The notes below the pieces were generated by a model. The model had not been told where the DNA came from, made no database searches, and saw nothing but the letters and a program-made list of their open reading frames with translations. Below are positions 17,819 through 27,444 of a DNA stretch of 64,000 nt, in pieces. Source of the DNA: Thalassobellus sediminis. GTDB lineage: Bacteria; Bacteroidota; Bacteroidia; Flavobacteriales; Flavobacteriaceae. A program made the position numbers and the translations under genes. Every line of letters begins with the position of its first letter. Positions within the stretch are counted from its first letter, which is position 1. The stretch is taken from positions 186,001 through 250,000 of the forward strand of contig NZ_JBISCD010000037.1 in NCBI RefSeq assembly GCF_044386045.1, given 5' to 3'.

Positions 17819-18994
17819 ATGAAAAAATTATTACTTTCTACATTAGTCGCAGTTTCAATAATTGCTTGTAGCACGAGCAAACAAATTGAAAAATCACTTA
17901 GCTATGGTAATTACGATAAAGCTATAGCCGATGCTATTAGTAAATTACGTACCAATAAAAACAAAAAAGGAAAAGCCGACTTTGTTATCATGCTAAAAGA
18001 TGCTTTTAATAAAGCAAGTGAACGTGATTTAAATGATGTAGCTTTTCTTAAAAAGGATCAGAATCCAGAAAATTATATTCGTATCTATGATAAGTTTGTT
18101 AACTTAAATAACAGACAAGAACGTATTAAGCCATTACTACCTTTATATGTAGATGGAGAAAATATTGATTTCAATTTAAAAAATTATGATAGCCAAATTA
18201 TAACTTACAAGAACAATGCTTCTGAGCAAATTTATAAAAACGCTACTACCCTATTAAATTCTAAAAACAAATTGGATTACCGATTGGCTTATGATGAATT
18301 AAAGGAGATTGAAAACATAAACCCGAACTATAAAGATGTGCGTCAACTTATGGAAACGGCACATATTAAAGGTACAGATTTTGTTTTGGTAGATATGATT
18401 AATGACACTAGAAAAGTGATTCCGCTAAGACTTGAAGAGGATTTATTAAATTTTAGCAGCTACGGACTTAACAATTTTTGGTCGGTTTATCATGGTACTC
18501 CAGAAGATAAAGTAACATACGATTATAATATGCGTGTTAATTTAAGAGATATTAATATTTCTCCAGAACAAGTTAAAGAGCGTGAAATTATTAAAGAGAA
18601 ACAAATTGTTGATGGATGGCAATATTTAGTTGGTGAAGACGGTCATGAAGTTAAAGATAGCCTTGGTAATAGTATTAAAGTAGATAAAATGAAGACCGTA
18701 AGATGTACATATTACGAATTTAAACAATTTAAATCTACACAAATTACTGGTAATGTAGAATACATGAATACAAAAACCAACCAGTTAGTAGATGCTTTTC
18801 CTATTACTAGTGAGTTTGTTTTTGAACATGTTTATGCAAACTCAAGAGGCGATCGTCGTGCTTTAGAAAACGCTCTTTTACACTTTTTAGAAAGACGTGC
18901 TGTTCCTTTTCCTTCAGAAGAACAAATGATTTACGACACAGGTGAAGATTTAAAACTACAGCTTAAGAATATTATTAATTCTTATGCTCTTTAA
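17819..18994 (+). CDS. Lipoprotein with TPR-like N-terminal region, unknown function
   Basis: This 391-residue protein starts at MKKLLLSTLV (the ATG at 17801 is less likely). Its lipobox is VSIIACS (Cys about 16). Residues 20-190 are helical with TPR-like repeats (NYDKAIADAISKLRTNK; LAYDELKEIENINPNYKD). The remainder is beta-rich with a conserved-looking FVFEHVYANSRGDRRALE stretch near 345. Bacteroidota genomes often carry such lipoproteins, but I cannot name a function. It is a single-gene unit with a strong downstream terminator. Confidence 0.7.
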   Translation: MKKLLLSTLVAVSIIACSTSKQIEKSLSYGNYDKAIADAISKLRTNKNKKGKADFVIMLKDAFNKASERDLNDVAFLKKDQNPENYIRIYDKFVNLNNRQERIKPLLPLYVDGENIDFNLKNYDSQIITYKNNASEQIYKNATTLLNSKNKLDYRLAYDELKEIENINPNYKDVRQLMETAHIKGTDFVLVDMINDTRKVIPLRLEEDLLNFSSYGLNNFWSVYHGTPEDKVTYDYNMRVNLRDINISPEQVKEREIIKEKQIVDGWQYLVGEDGHEVKDSLGNSIKVDKMKTVRCTYYEFKQFKSTQITGNVEYMNTKTNQLVDAFPITSEFVFEHVYANSRGDRRALENALLHFLERRAVPFPSEEQMIYDTGEDLKLQLKNIINSYAL

Positions 18995-19001
18995 TAAAAA
19001 C

Positions 19002-19031
19002 AAAAACTCCCAATTTAATTTGGGAGTTTTT
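19002..19031 (+). terminator. Bidirectional terminator
   Basis: AAAAACTCCCAA and TTGGGAGTTTTT arms around TTTAAT form a perfect stem with A and T runs. It serves the lipoprotein gene (+) and, in reverse, the cyclase gene (-). Confidence 0.88.
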
Positions 19032-19054
19032 GTTTATTTCCAATAACCCATCAG

Positions 19055-20134
19055 TTAACCAATAGTATATAACTCAATAGCTTCTTGTTTGCCTCTTAAT
19101 TCATTTTCTCCTAGTGATTTTATATTGAATTCTGTATCCAAATTCAAAACTTTAATTAAATCACCGGATATAAGAATATCAACATTGTAATAATTACAAA
19201 GAGACTGAATTCTTGCTGTTGCATTTAAAACATCTCCTGTAAAAATAATTTCCTTTTTTATGCTTCCTATTTCTCCTGTTGTAACTTTTCCTAAATGAAA
19301 ACCTGCTTTAAAACTAGGAGCTAATCCAAAGTTTTTATAATACCATTCTTTGTGTTTTTCTAGTTGTGCTTTCATAGCATAAAAACAATGTATACAATTA
19401 TTGTTTTTAACACCATCTTTATACGGCCACGATACAACAATTTCATCTCCTACATATTGATATATTTCACCTGAAAAATCAATTATAGGATTAGATATGT
19501 TATAATAATATTCTTTAAGTAGTTGAAAATATTTAATATGTCCAAGTTTTTCAGCTATACTAGTTGAAGACTTCATATCTAAAAACATAAATATGCGAGT
19601 TTCTTCTTTTGGCGTATGGTATTTACCTGTAAAAAAACTTATTAGAATACCATGTCCAATGTTATCGCTTATTTCAGCATAAAAAACAGAAACCCCTAAA
19701 GATACAGCCATTTGTAGTGCTGTACTCCAAAGTGTTAAACTCTTGAAAAAACTCGATAATTTCTCCCAAACTTTGGTATCAAAAACAGAAGTATCTAACT
19801 CAATACTAGCTGCAATTGGATAGGTAAAAAGTATAACTATAAATAATAAAGTCCCATAAATAAACAACTTACCAAATATCTTCTTTATAAAACTACTTTT
19901 AGTAAATAATCTATTTAAAAAAAACAATTCTACAGAACCTATAAGTAACCCTAACATTGTTACTGCTATACTTGCAAAAACGAATACGTTAAAATCCATT
20001 TTTATGGCACCAGAAGCGACATTTTTAGGAGATGCTGCATGCTCAACAATCATAAATACCATCCCAAATACAAACCAAATAAGTCCGAAAGGTAAAATTC
20101 TTTGAATATTTCGTTTTGCTTTAGGTGTAAGCAT
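19055..20134 (-). CDS. Membrane-bound class III adenylate/guanylate cyclase
   Basis: This 359-residue protein has four predicted N-terminal membrane spans (about residues 12-32, 48-72, 88-110 and 134-152) and a C-terminal class III cyclase domain. The two metal-binding aspartates are visible as D186 (FLDMKSS) and D230 (YVGDEIVV), and the transition-state Asn/Arg pair as N304 and R308 in GDVLNATARIQ. D301 in the same motif fits an adenylate-specific position. All catalytic residues are present, so it is probably active. The membrane part may sense a signal. Two Crp/Fnr-family regulators are in the window, but no link to this cyclase can be shown. Confidence 0.88.
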   Translation of the reverse strand: MLTPKAKRNIQRILPFGLIWFVFGMVFMIVEHAASPKNVASGAIKMDFNVFVFASIAVTMLGLLIGSVELFFLNRLFTKSSFIKKIFGKLFIYGTLLFIVILFTYPIAASIELDTSVFDTKVWEKLSSFFKSLTLWSTALQMAVSLGVSVFYAEISDNIGHGILISFFTGKYHTPKEETRIFMFLDMKSSTSIAEKLGHIKYFQLLKEYYYNISNPIIDFSGEIYQYVGDEIVVSWPYKDGVKNNNCIHCFYAMKAQLEKHKEWYYKNFGLAPSFKAGFHLGKVTTGEIGSIKKEIIFTGDVLNATARIQSLCNYYNVDILISGDLIKVLNLDTEFNIKSLGENELRGKQEAIELYTIG

Positions 20135-20216
20135 GGTATAAATTTATTACTAAAATTATGTTTTAAAATTATGAAATTAGTTTAAAACATCTTAATAGAA
20201 AAATAAGTTGATAGTC

Positions 20217-20250
20217 ATGTTGAAATGAGGTACGATTGAGACATCGCATA
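20217..20250 (-). repeat. Diverged inverted copy of the dispersed intergenic repeat
   Basis: The reverse complement reads GATGTCTCAATCGTACCTCA.. and matches the 3' part of the tandem repeat units at 30566-30593 and 30812-30839 with few differences. The plus-strand end ATCGCATAA matches the head of those units. It lies downstream of the GH43 gene. Confidence 0.55.
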
Positions 20251-20253
20251 AAA

Positions 20254-21255
20254 CTAATCACCACTTTGCTGCATAAAGTCTGGAAAACCACTTTCTGTCC
20301 ACTCTAAAACACGCGCCCTTGTTGCACGGTTAGGGTCTGATAATTCATCCCCTATAATAGCTTTATAATCGCGAGTGTGATAAATCAAAATATCCTTTTC
20401 TCCATCTTCTGAAGTTGTAAATGAATTATGCCCAGGACCAAATCGTTTTAATTCTTCATTAGTAGAAAAAACAGGTGCTGGAGATTTATACCAATTAGAA
20501 GCTTCTAATAAATTAGCATCTTCATTTATAGATAATAACCCAATACAATAATTATGATTTGTAGCACTAGCAGAATAGGCTACAAATATTTTTCCGTTTC
20601 TTTTTAATACTGCAGGTCCTTCGTTTACATTATACTTTACCTTTTCCCAACTAAAATCGGGTTCAGTTAAAATAACTTCAGGTCCTTTTAAAGTCGTTGG
20701 ATTTTCCATTTCTGAAATTATTAATCCTGTACCATGCTTTTCTTTTGATACATTTTGAGCCCAAATTAAATAACGTTTTCCATTATGAACAAAAGTTGTG
20801 GCATCTAATGAAAACGAATCGCGTTGCGTTTTTATCTGCCCTTCTTCCTTCCATTCACCTTCCATTGGGTTTTCAGAATCATTAGACAATACCCACATTC
20901 TAATATTCCATTTATTTTCAGCTTCACCAGCTGCAAAATATATATACCACTTTCCATCTATCTGGTGCAATTCAGGAGCCCAAATATGATGCCCCATAAC
21001 GCCTGTTTCATGCTTAAACCAAACGCTTTTCTCTTCTGCAGTTTTTAATCCATTGATGCTAGTCGCTTTTCTAATAACTATTTTATCGTATTCAGGAACT
21101 GTAGCTATTAAATAATAGATTCCATAATCTGTTTTATACACCCAAGGATCTGCACGTTTTTCTGCAATAGGGTTATCAAATTCAATGGTTTGCGAAAAAA
21201 CAGTATTGGAAATAGTTAATAAGATAACTAAAACTAAAAAGCGTAATACATTCAT
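20254..21255 (-). CDS. Exported GH43 glycoside hydrolase
   Basis: This 333-residue protein has a signal peptide (residues 1-21, ending VFSQ) and a five-bladed propeller GH43 domain. The general-base Asp is in EKRADPWVYK near 36, the pKa-modulating Asp in FSLDATTFVHNG near 152, and the general-acid Glu in VNEGPAVLK near 217, followed by FGPGHNSFTT near 273. All three catalytic carboxylates are present. GH43 enzymes usually cleave arabino- or xylo-configured glycans; the exact activity is not readable. It is likely periplasmic and stands beside other glycan genes, without a susC/D pair in the window. Confidence 0.88.
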   Translation of the reverse strand: MNVLRFLVLVILLTISNTVFSQTIEFDNPIAEKRADPWVYKTDYGIYYLIATVPEYDKIVIRKATSINGLKTAEEKSVWFKHETGVMGHHIWAPELHQIDGKWYIYFAAGEAENKWNIRMWVLSNDSENPMEGEWKEEGQIKTQRDSFSLDATTFVHNGKRYLIWAQNVSKEKHGTGLIISEMENPTTLKGPEVILTEPDFSWEKVKYNVNEGPAVLKRNGKIFVAYSASATNHNYCIGLLSINEDANLLEASNWYKSPAPVFSTNEELKRFGPGHNSFTTSEDGEKDILIYHTRDYKAIIGDELSDPNRATRARVLEWTESGFPDFMQQSGD

Positions 21256-21328
21256 TTTTAAATTTCTTTATAATAACGGTAAATATAACAATCAAAATTA
21301 ATGCCGTCTTAATATCTACCCTAAAAAA

Positions 21329-21724
21329 TTACTTCAAAAAATCGCCAGAAATAATTTGTTCTAAATGTGCTATTTTATGATTATAAATATAAACCCAAGA
21401 TTGTAAAACTGTTCCGTCTTCAACATAAGCTTTTACAATTTGCCTTTTGTATAAATTAGGTTTAGAATGATTTTCGCCAACACCTTCATAATCATCTAAA
21501 ACACTAAAAACTGTCTCAGGATTTTTAAGTTTAAAAATAGAACCATATACTTTATTTGAACCATTAATACTTGTTATTGCACCTGGAAACCATGATACTC
21601 TATAAAGCTTACCATGAAAATAGCCTCTAGATATAAATATGGCGTGTATAGACAGAAACTTAGACATATCATTATCTAAATTGTTTTGTAATGTTCCGTA
21701 AACAAATAAGTAATCTGAATTCAA
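21329..21724 (-). CDS. Gamma-glutamylcyclotransferase-fold (AIG2-like) protein
   Basis: This 131-residue protein carries the family signatures YLFVYGTLQNN near the N-terminus (YGTL substrate loop), HGKLYRVSWFPGAI near 37-50, and the catalytic-region motif VLDDYEGVGE near 75-84, where Glu is the usual general base. Members act on gamma-glutamyl amines or peptides to release 5-oxoproline. Interestingly, 5-oxoprolinase genes occur about 9 kb away. It follows ytxJ with a 9-nt gap, so the two are co-transcribed. The substrate is not known. Confidence 0.8.
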   Translation of the reverse strand: MNSDYLFVYGTLQNNLDNDMSKFLSIHAIFISRGYFHGKLYRVSWFPGAITSINGSNKVYGSIFKLKNPETVFSVLDDYEGVGENHSKPNLYKRQIVKAYVEDGTVLQSWVYIYNHKIAHLEQIISGDFLK

Positions 21725-21733
21725 ATTTTAATT

Positions 21734-22126
21734 CTAAGAAATAAACGAATTTAAATTAATATCATTAATACTTCCATGAGAGTCATGTTTAACTGTAACC
21801 CCATTTTTAATTATTAATAATTGCGGAGATTGATGCATGACTTGAAATTTAGCAGCAATTTTGTTTGAAACATCTCTATATTCTAATAAATCTAGATAAT
21901 ATAAATCTAAATCGTTTTCGCTTAAACTACAAGCTTCAACAAACTGATTAAGAACCATTCTACTAATACCGCAACGGGTAGAATGTTTGAAAATAACCTG
22001 AGTTTTAGTACTCGATTTTTCTTCTATTGTTTCTAATTGACTAAGTGTATTTAAAGCTATCCAAGGTAATACCTTTTCTTCTTTCTTTTCGGAAATTCCT
22101 CCAAATATTTTATTAATTAATCCCAT
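21734..22126 (-). CDS. ytxJ: YtxJ bacillithiol-system monothiol redox protein
   Basis: This is a 130-residue thioredoxin-fold protein with the single-cysteine motif HSTRCGIS near residues 48-55, as in YtxJ/BrxC, which removes bacillithiol from modified protein thiols in the cytoplasm. The following helix and the HQSPQLLIIKNG strand with its Pro fit the fold. Many Flavobacteriia use bacillithiol. It lies 9 nt upstream of the AIG2-like gene and downstream of the GH16 gene by 37 nt. Confidence 0.88.
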   Translation of the reverse strand: MGLINKIFGGISEKKEEKVLPWIALNTLSQLETIEEKSSTKTQVIFKHSTRCGISRMVLNQFVEACSLSENDLDLYYLDLLEYRDVSNKIAAKFQVMHQSPQLLIIKNGVTVKHDSHGSINDINLNSFIS

Positions 22127-22163
22127 GTTGTAAAAGTCGGATAATGTTCAGAATCTTACAAAC

Positions 22164-23774
22164 TTATTTTTTTACGAATTTATGAGTAGATAATGTACCG
22201 TCTTCAAACTTAAGATTTAAGAAATAAATACCTTGTTTTAAAAATGAAGTATCAAGTCCAAAGTTTCTATTGTTTATGGCGTAATCCTGTTTAAAAACCA
22301 AACGGCCACTAACATCAATTACTTGTAATTCCATATCAGCTTTAGAATAATTCCCCAGGTTTATATTCAATCTATCGCTTACAGGATTAGGATATAATTT
22401 TATTTTAGAAGCAGAAACATTATTGGTTACAGACAAAGCCCCTTGCTGATAAACTCTAATATAATCAATTTCCATAGTGTCATTAATAAACCCACTATCA
22501 ATATTCCCTCCTAAACTTCCCCCCATGGCCACATTAAGAAGTATAAAAAACTCCTGATTAAAAGGTTCAATAGTTGGCATTTCATTTATTAAATTGTCAT
22601 CCATATAAATTTTCATAGACGTAGCATTCCATTCTAATACGTAATCATGAAAATTTTGAGATGTATCAACATTATTAGTTATAACACTTTTACTATTGTA
22701 TATGTATCCGCCTCCATTATTCCAATGCCATGTTCCTAAAATTTCAGTTTTTGCAACATTAGGTTCCATAATATCTATTTCACCACACCATGGCCAACCA
22801 GTTGTTCCAAACCCTTGATTATCCCAATAAGCACCATCTTCGTTTATATTTTTTCCTAATAACCAAATAGCTGGCCAAGTACCAGAAACTGATGGTAGTT
22901 TTGCTCTAACTTCCACTCTACCGTATTTAAAAGTAAATTTAGAGTTTAGTCTTGCAGATGTATATTGTTTCGTTACATTTTGATCTCTAAAAGATTCTCT
23001 TATAGCTTTTATTTTTAGAGTACCATTATCTATATAGGAGTTCAGTTCTCTATCAGTATAATGCTGCTCTTCTCCATTTGCCCAACTATTTCCTGCTATG
23101 AATTTAGTTTGATGAAACCATTTTGTATCATCAACAGTACCTGTATCATTAAACTCATCAGACCAAACTAATTTATTATAAGTAGAACTCTCATTTATAG
23201 AATTATCATCATAAAAATCATCTATATAAGCTAAAACATTATCTGTATTATCTTCTCCATTAATTTGAATAACAACTCTATTAAAATCATTACGTTCAAT
23301 TGGAGATAATGAGTTAGGGTCTAAATTAATGTATGAATCATTTTTAAAGTCAAACGTTAATTCTTGCCATTCATTTATGCTTATAGATTTAATAATTTCA
23401 GTTTGTGTAGTCCAAGGTTCTGCTAAGTCACCATTCTGAAGTTTCAATGATACTTGGTTTGTTTGATTTCCTGTTAAACCAAATGAAGGAACATAGATTT
23501 TAAAAACAAAAACATTTCTATTAGCCATATCAAGATTAGTAGAAACATTAAAACCTAAATTAGCATATCTACCTCCTCTATCTTCATACTTCAATACTTT
23601 ATTAGACGCATTAATTCCCTGCTTATGGGGATTATTAAAATTAGTATTAATTATACAATCATCACCATACCATGATGATATTGTTCCACTACCCTCAAAA
23701 TCATCCTGAATAACTTGAGCATCAATTGTAATGACAAATAAAAACATTAATAAAAGCAGAGAAAAAATACGCAT
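22164..23774 (-). CDS. Secreted GH16 beta-glucanase with T9SS sorting domain
   Basis: This is a 536-residue modular enzyme: signal peptide (1-19), an N-terminal beta-sandwich likely to bind carbohydrate (about 20-190), a GH16 domain (about 200-440), and a C-terminal type IX secretion sorting domain (KLYPNPVSDRLNIN near 462, ending HKFVKK). The catalytic motif GEIDIME holds nucleophile and acid/base Glu in the ExDxxE arrangement. SGTWPAIWLLG and FHDYVLEWNATSM are typical laminarinase flanks. It is expected on the cell surface or outside, cutting beta-1,3 or mixed-linkage glucans; agarase or carrageenase activity is less likely from the motif context. Confidence 0.93.
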   Translation of the reverse strand: MRIFSLLLLMFLFVITIDAQVIQDDFEGSGTISSWYGDDCIINTNFNNPHKQGINASNKVLKYEDRGGRYANLGFNVSTNLDMANRNVFVFKIYVPSFGLTGNQTNQVSLKLQNGDLAEPWTTQTEIIKSISINEWQELTFDFKNDSYINLDPNSLSPIERNDFNRVVIQINGEDNTDNVLAYIDDFYDDNSINESSTYNKLVWSDEFNDTGTVDDTKWFHQTKFIAGNSWANGEEQHYTDRELNSYIDNGTLKIKAIRESFRDQNVTKQYTSARLNSKFTFKYGRVEVRAKLPSVSGTWPAIWLLGKNINEDGAYWDNQGFGTTGWPWCGEIDIMEPNVAKTEILGTWHWNNGGGYIYNSKSVITNNVDTSQNFHDYVLEWNATSMKIYMDDNLINEMPTIEPFNQEFFILLNVAMGGSLGGNIDSGFINDTMEIDYIRVYQQGALSVTNNVSASKIKLYPNPVSDRLNINLGNYSKADMELQVIDVSGRLVFKQDYAINNRNFGLDTSFLKQGIYFLNLKFEDGTLSTHKFVKK

Positions 23775-24039
23775 AAGTTACTTGAATTAGTCAAAACAAA
23801 ATTAAATTCATTAAAAACAAAAAACTAAAATTTCGCCCATACATAAACCATACACACAAATAAAAACCTATACATCAAAAAACACAAAAACGACACAACG
23901 TCATAAAAAACAAGGCTTTAACCGACATTTTGTCTTCTACTTTGTATTGGTAAGATTATTGACTTAAATATGTTGAACAAGATTAATTAACAATAACAAA
24001 AAGATTTCCGTCTTGATGGGAATCATAAAAAATATACAT

Positions 24040-26652
24040 ATGAACTTAAATAATTATACCATAAAATCGCAAGAAGCCATACAGCAAGCACAACAAATTG
24101 CTCAAGGTTTTGGACATCAACAAATAGAAAACGAACATATTTTTAAAGGTATTTTCGAAGTTGACGAAAACGTACTCCCATTCATTCTTAAAAAACTGAA
24201 TGTAAACATTAATATTCTAAAACAGGCTTTAGACAAACAATTAGAAAGTTTTCCTAAAGTTACTGGTAGCGAACTTATGCTTTCTCGCGAAGCAGGAAAA
24301 ACACTTACCGAAGCGGCTATCATTGCTAAAAAAATGAAAGACGACTATGTGTCAATTGAGCATTTAATACTTGCTGTTTTTAAATCGAATAGCAAAATAG
24401 CGCAGATGTTAAAAGATCAAAGCATCACAGAAAAAACACTTAAAGCTGCTATTGACGAATTACGTAAAGGCGAAAATGTAACCTCACAAAGTCAAGAAGA
24501 AACTTATAACTCGCTTAACAAATATGCTAAAAACTTAAATCAGTTAGCAAAAGACGGAAAACTAGACCCTGTTATTGGTCGCGATGAAGAAATTCGTAGA
24601 ATACTACAAATATTATCTCGTAGAACCAAAAACAATCCCATTCTAGTTGGAGAACCAGGTACTGGGAAAACAGCTATTGCCGAAGGTTTAGCACACAGAA
24701 TTGTTGATGGTGATATACCTGAAAACTTAATAGACAAGCAAATTTTTGCTCTAGATATGGGAGCGCTTATTGCTGGCGCTAAATTTAAAGGCGAATTTGA
24801 AGAACGCTTAAAAGCGGTTATTAAAGAAGTTACCGATAGCGAAGGCGATATTGTACTCTTTATTGACGAAATACACACATTGGTTGGTGCTGGTGGCGGA
24901 CAAGGCGCTATGGATGCAGCTAATATTTTAAAACCAGCCTTAGCCCGTGGCGAACTACGCGCTATTGGAGCAACCACACTAGATGAATATCAAAAATATT
25001 TTGAAAAAGACAAAGCTTTAGAGCGTCGTTTTCAAAAGGTAATGGTTGATGAACCAGATACCGAAAGTGCTATTTCCATACTTCGTGGTATTAAAGAAAA
25101 GTATGAAACTCACCATAAAGTACGTATTAAAGACGAAGCTATTATTGGCGCGGTAGAATTATCTACTCGATACATAACAAATCGTTTTTTACCAGATAAG
25201 GCCATTGACTTAATGGATGAAGCCGCTTCTAAACTACGCATGGAAATAAATTCTAAACCCGAAGAATTAGATGTACTGGATAGAAAAATCATGCAGTTAG
25301 AAATTGAAATTGAAGCCATTAAACGTGAAAAAGATGAAACGAAATTAAAATCGCTTCGTTCAGATTTAGCGAATATAAAAGAAACCAGAAATGCGCTTAA
25401 TGCAAAATGGAAATCTGAAAAAGAAGTCGTTGAAAACATTCAAAACACCAAACAGGATATTGAAAATTTCAAACTAGAAGCTGAAAAAGCAGAACGTGAA
25501 GGTGATTACGGAAAAGTAGCAGAATTACGTTATGGAAAAATAAAAGAAGCACAAGAAGCACTTGAAGCCTATCAAACAACACTTTCTAATCAACAAGCTA
25601 ATAGCGATAGCTTAATAAAAGAAGAAGTGACTTATGATGATATAGCTGAAGTTGTTGCAAAATGGACAGGTATTCCTGTAACAAAAATGATTCAAAGTGA
25701 ACGCGAAAAACTTTTAAAATTGGAAGATCAATTACACAAACGTGTTGTAGGTCAAGAAGAAGCTATTGAAGCAGTTAGTGATGCCGTAAGAAGAAGTCGA
25801 GCAGGTTTACAAAATCCGCAAAAACCTATAGGAACCTTTCTGTTTTTAGGAACGACTGGAGTTGGAAAAACTGAGCTTGCTAAAGCTTTAGCAGAGTATT
25901 TATTTGACGATGAAAGTGCTATGACACGTATTGATATGAGCGAATATCAAGAACGTCATGCCGTAAGTCGATTAGTAGGAGCACCTCCAGGATATGTAGG
26001 TTATGATGAAGGTGGACAACTAACAGAAGCGGTAAGACGCAAACCTTATTCTGTAGTTCTTTTAGATGAAATTGAAAAAGCACACCCTGATACGTTTAAC
26101 ATTCTATTACAAGTATTAGATGAAGGGCATTTAACGGATAATAAAGGACGTATTGCATATTTTAAAAATACCATCATCATCATGACTTCTAATATAGGAA
26201 GTAGCATTATTCAAGAACGTATTGAAGCAACTAAAGATATAGATTCTGCTATTGAATCAGCAAAAGTAGATGTATTAGGTTTATTAAAACAAAGCGTGAG
26301 ACCAGAGTTTTTAAACCGAATAGATGATACTATTATGTTTACACCTTTAAGCAAAGAAAACATAACAGCTATTGTTGGTTTACAACTAAAAGGCATCACA
26401 AAAATGATTGGAGAACAAGGTATTACATTTGATGCCACACCTGATGCTATTGCGTATTTAGCTGACAAAGGTTATAATCCAGAATATGGTGCACGCCCAG
26501 TAAAACGTGTCATTCAAAAAGAAGTATTAAACGCTTTAAGTAAAGAAATATTAGCAGGCAAAGTAACAACAGATAGTATTATTTTATTAGATGCCTTTGA
26601 TGATAAACTCGTTTTTAGAAATCAAAGTGACTTAGTTACAGAAGCTTTATAA
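24040..26652 (+). CDS. clpB: ATP-dependent disaggregase ClpB
   Basis: This is an 870-residue Hsp100 chaperone that, with DnaK, pulls proteins out of aggregates. The start MNLNNYTIKSQEA at 24040 matches family N-termini better than the upstream TTG (24013) or ATG (24016). Domains: Clp N repeats (1-145); AAA1 with Walker A GEPGTGKTA and Walker B VLFIDEIH; a coiled-coil M domain (about 400-530) rich in E/K heptads; AAA2 with GTTGVGKTE and Walker B VVLLDEIE; and the pore loop GYVG. Length is normal. No CIRCE element or other known heat-shock operator was seen in the 265-nt upstream region. Confidence 0.97.
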   Translation: MNLNNYTIKSQEAIQQAQQIAQGFGHQQIENEHIFKGIFEVDENVLPFILKKLNVNINILKQALDKQLESFPKVTGSELMLSREAGKTLTEAAIIAKKMKDDYVSIEHLILAVFKSNSKIAQMLKDQSITEKTLKAAIDELRKGENVTSQSQEETYNSLNKYAKNLNQLAKDGKLDPVIGRDEEIRRILQILSRRTKNNPILVGEPGTGKTAIAEGLAHRIVDGDIPENLIDKQIFALDMGALIAGAKFKGEFEERLKAVIKEVTDSEGDIVLFIDEIHTLVGAGGGQGAMDAANILKPALARGELRAIGATTLDEYQKYFEKDKALERRFQKVMVDEPDTESAISILRGIKEKYETHHKVRIKDEAIIGAVELSTRYITNRFLPDKAIDLMDEAASKLRMEINSKPEELDVLDRKIMQLEIEIEAIKREKDETKLKSLRSDLANIKETRNALNAKWKSEKEVVENIQNTKQDIENFKLEAEKAEREGDYGKVAELRYGKIKEAQEALEAYQTTLSNQQANSDSLIKEEVTYDDIAEVVAKWTGIPVTKMIQSEREKLLKLEDQLHKRVVGQEEAIEAVSDAVRRSRAGLQNPQKPIGTFLFLGTTGVGKTELAKALAEYLFDDESAMTRIDMSEYQERHAVSRLVGAPPGYVGYDEGGQLTEAVRRKPYSVVLLDEIEKAHPDTFNILLQVLDEGHLTDNKGRIAYFKNTIIIMTSNIGSSIIQERIEATKDIDSAIESAKVDVLGLLKQSVRPEFLNRIDDTIMFTPLSKENITAIVGLQLKGITKMIGEQGITFDATPDAIAYLADKGYNPEYGARPVKRVIQKEVLNALSKEILAGKVTTDSIILLDAFDDKLVFRNQSDLVTEAL

Positions 26653-26716
26653 AATTTAGTAGACTTTATTTGTAACATATTGTGTTATTAATAGTCTATT
26701 AGGTGGTTGGTTAGTT

Positions 26717-26759
26717 GAAAAGCAACATGAATCTTGTAATTAGATGATTGTTGCTTTTC
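26717..26759 (+). terminator. Hairpin downstream of clpB
   Basis: GAAAAGCAAC and GTTGCTTTTC form perfect 10-nt arms around a 23-nt loop, 64 nt after the clpB stop codon. It is probably the transcription end, though the T tract is short. Confidence 0.5.
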
Positions 26760-26773
26760 TTATTTATTAAAAC

Positions 26774-26801
26774 AAAAAATATACCGATTGGTATATTTTT
26801 T
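26774..26801. promoter_or_regulatory. TetR-type operator
   Basis: AAAAAATATACC and GGTATATTTTTT are perfect 12-nt arms around GATT. The palindrome lies directly upstream of the -7 box and start codon of the TetR gene, which suggests tight autorepression. Confidence 0.82.
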
Positions 26802-26802
26802 G

Positions 26803-26810
26803 TATATTTG
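26803..26810 (+). promoter_or_regulatory. -7 promoter box of tetR
   Basis: TATATTTG ends 7 nt before the ATG at 26818, so the transcript should begin at or within a few bases of the start codon (leaderless or nearly so). Confidence 0.6.
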
Positions 26811-26817
26811 TAGTATT

Positions 26818-27414
26818 ATGACATCAAAAGCAGCGTTAACATCACAACACATTATAGCAGTTTCGGCACCTATTTTTAACAAAAATGGCTATGCAGCAAC
26901 AAGTATTAGTGATATTACTAAAGCAACAGGGTTAACTAAAGGTGCTATTTATGGCAACTTTAAAAATAAAGAAGAGTTGGCTTATGCTTCTTTTAAATAC
27001 ATGGTTAAATCATTAATGAAGCCATTATCGGAACATTTAGAATTGAGTAGTTCCCCAATTCAAAAGTTATTTCTAATTACAGATTTTTATAGAAAATATT
27101 ATCCGTTTAGTAAAGAATTGGGAGGTTGCCCTGTTTTAAACATTGGTGTTGATGCTAATAATAGTAATTCAGAATTACTTAAAAAAGTTAGAGATGTGGT
27201 ACAGCGTATTCAAGATCAGCTATGCACTATTATAGAAGATGGTATTGAAGCAGGTGAAATTTCCACTGAAATTAACGCTATGCAATATGCAAAACGCTTA
27301 GATACCATGATACAAGGTGCCATTTTTATGACGTACACCATGGATGACGAATTATATATGAAAGACACTATGAATCAAATAGAGCAATTAATTATTAATG
27401 AATTAAAAATATAA
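26818..27414 (+). CDS. TetR/AcrR-family repressor
   Basis: This is a 198-residue regulator from MTSKAALTSQHI. The frame extends to a TTG at 26788, but that lies inside the operator and is rejected. The N-terminal helix-turn-helix (SISDITKATGLTKGAIYGNFKNKEEL, about 25-50) is classic TetR. The C-terminal ligand domain has a single-cysteine GGCPVLNIGVDANN segment. A perfect operator overlaps its own promoter. The thioesterase gene follows 30 nt later and is probably co-regulated. The inducer is unknown; a fatty or aromatic acyl compound is a guess from the neighbour. Confidence 0.9.
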   Translation: MTSKAALTSQHIIAVSAPIFNKNGYAATSISDITKATGLTKGAIYGNFKNKEELAYASFKYMVKSLMKPLSEHLELSSSPIQKLFLITDFYRKYYPFSKELGGCPVLNIGVDANNSNSELLKKVRDVVQRIQDQLCTIIEDGIEAGEISTEINAMQYAKRLDTMIQGAIFMTYTMDDELYMKDTMNQIEQLIINELKI

Positions 27415-27444
27415 TATTTCTCTATATAAAAAATTAAACAATTC

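Noticed and set aside
23973..23986. TTGAACAAGATTAA upstream of clpB, like the Crp/Fnr operators at 12152 and 12947
   Set aside because: Only the left half matches; the right arm is GATTAA rather than GTTCAA, and the spacing to a -7 box differs.
24540..24977. Long open frame on the strand opposite clpB
   Set aside because: It is the antisense shadow of a strongly conserved AAA+ gene; composition rich in Ser/Ile/Pro typical of such shadows.
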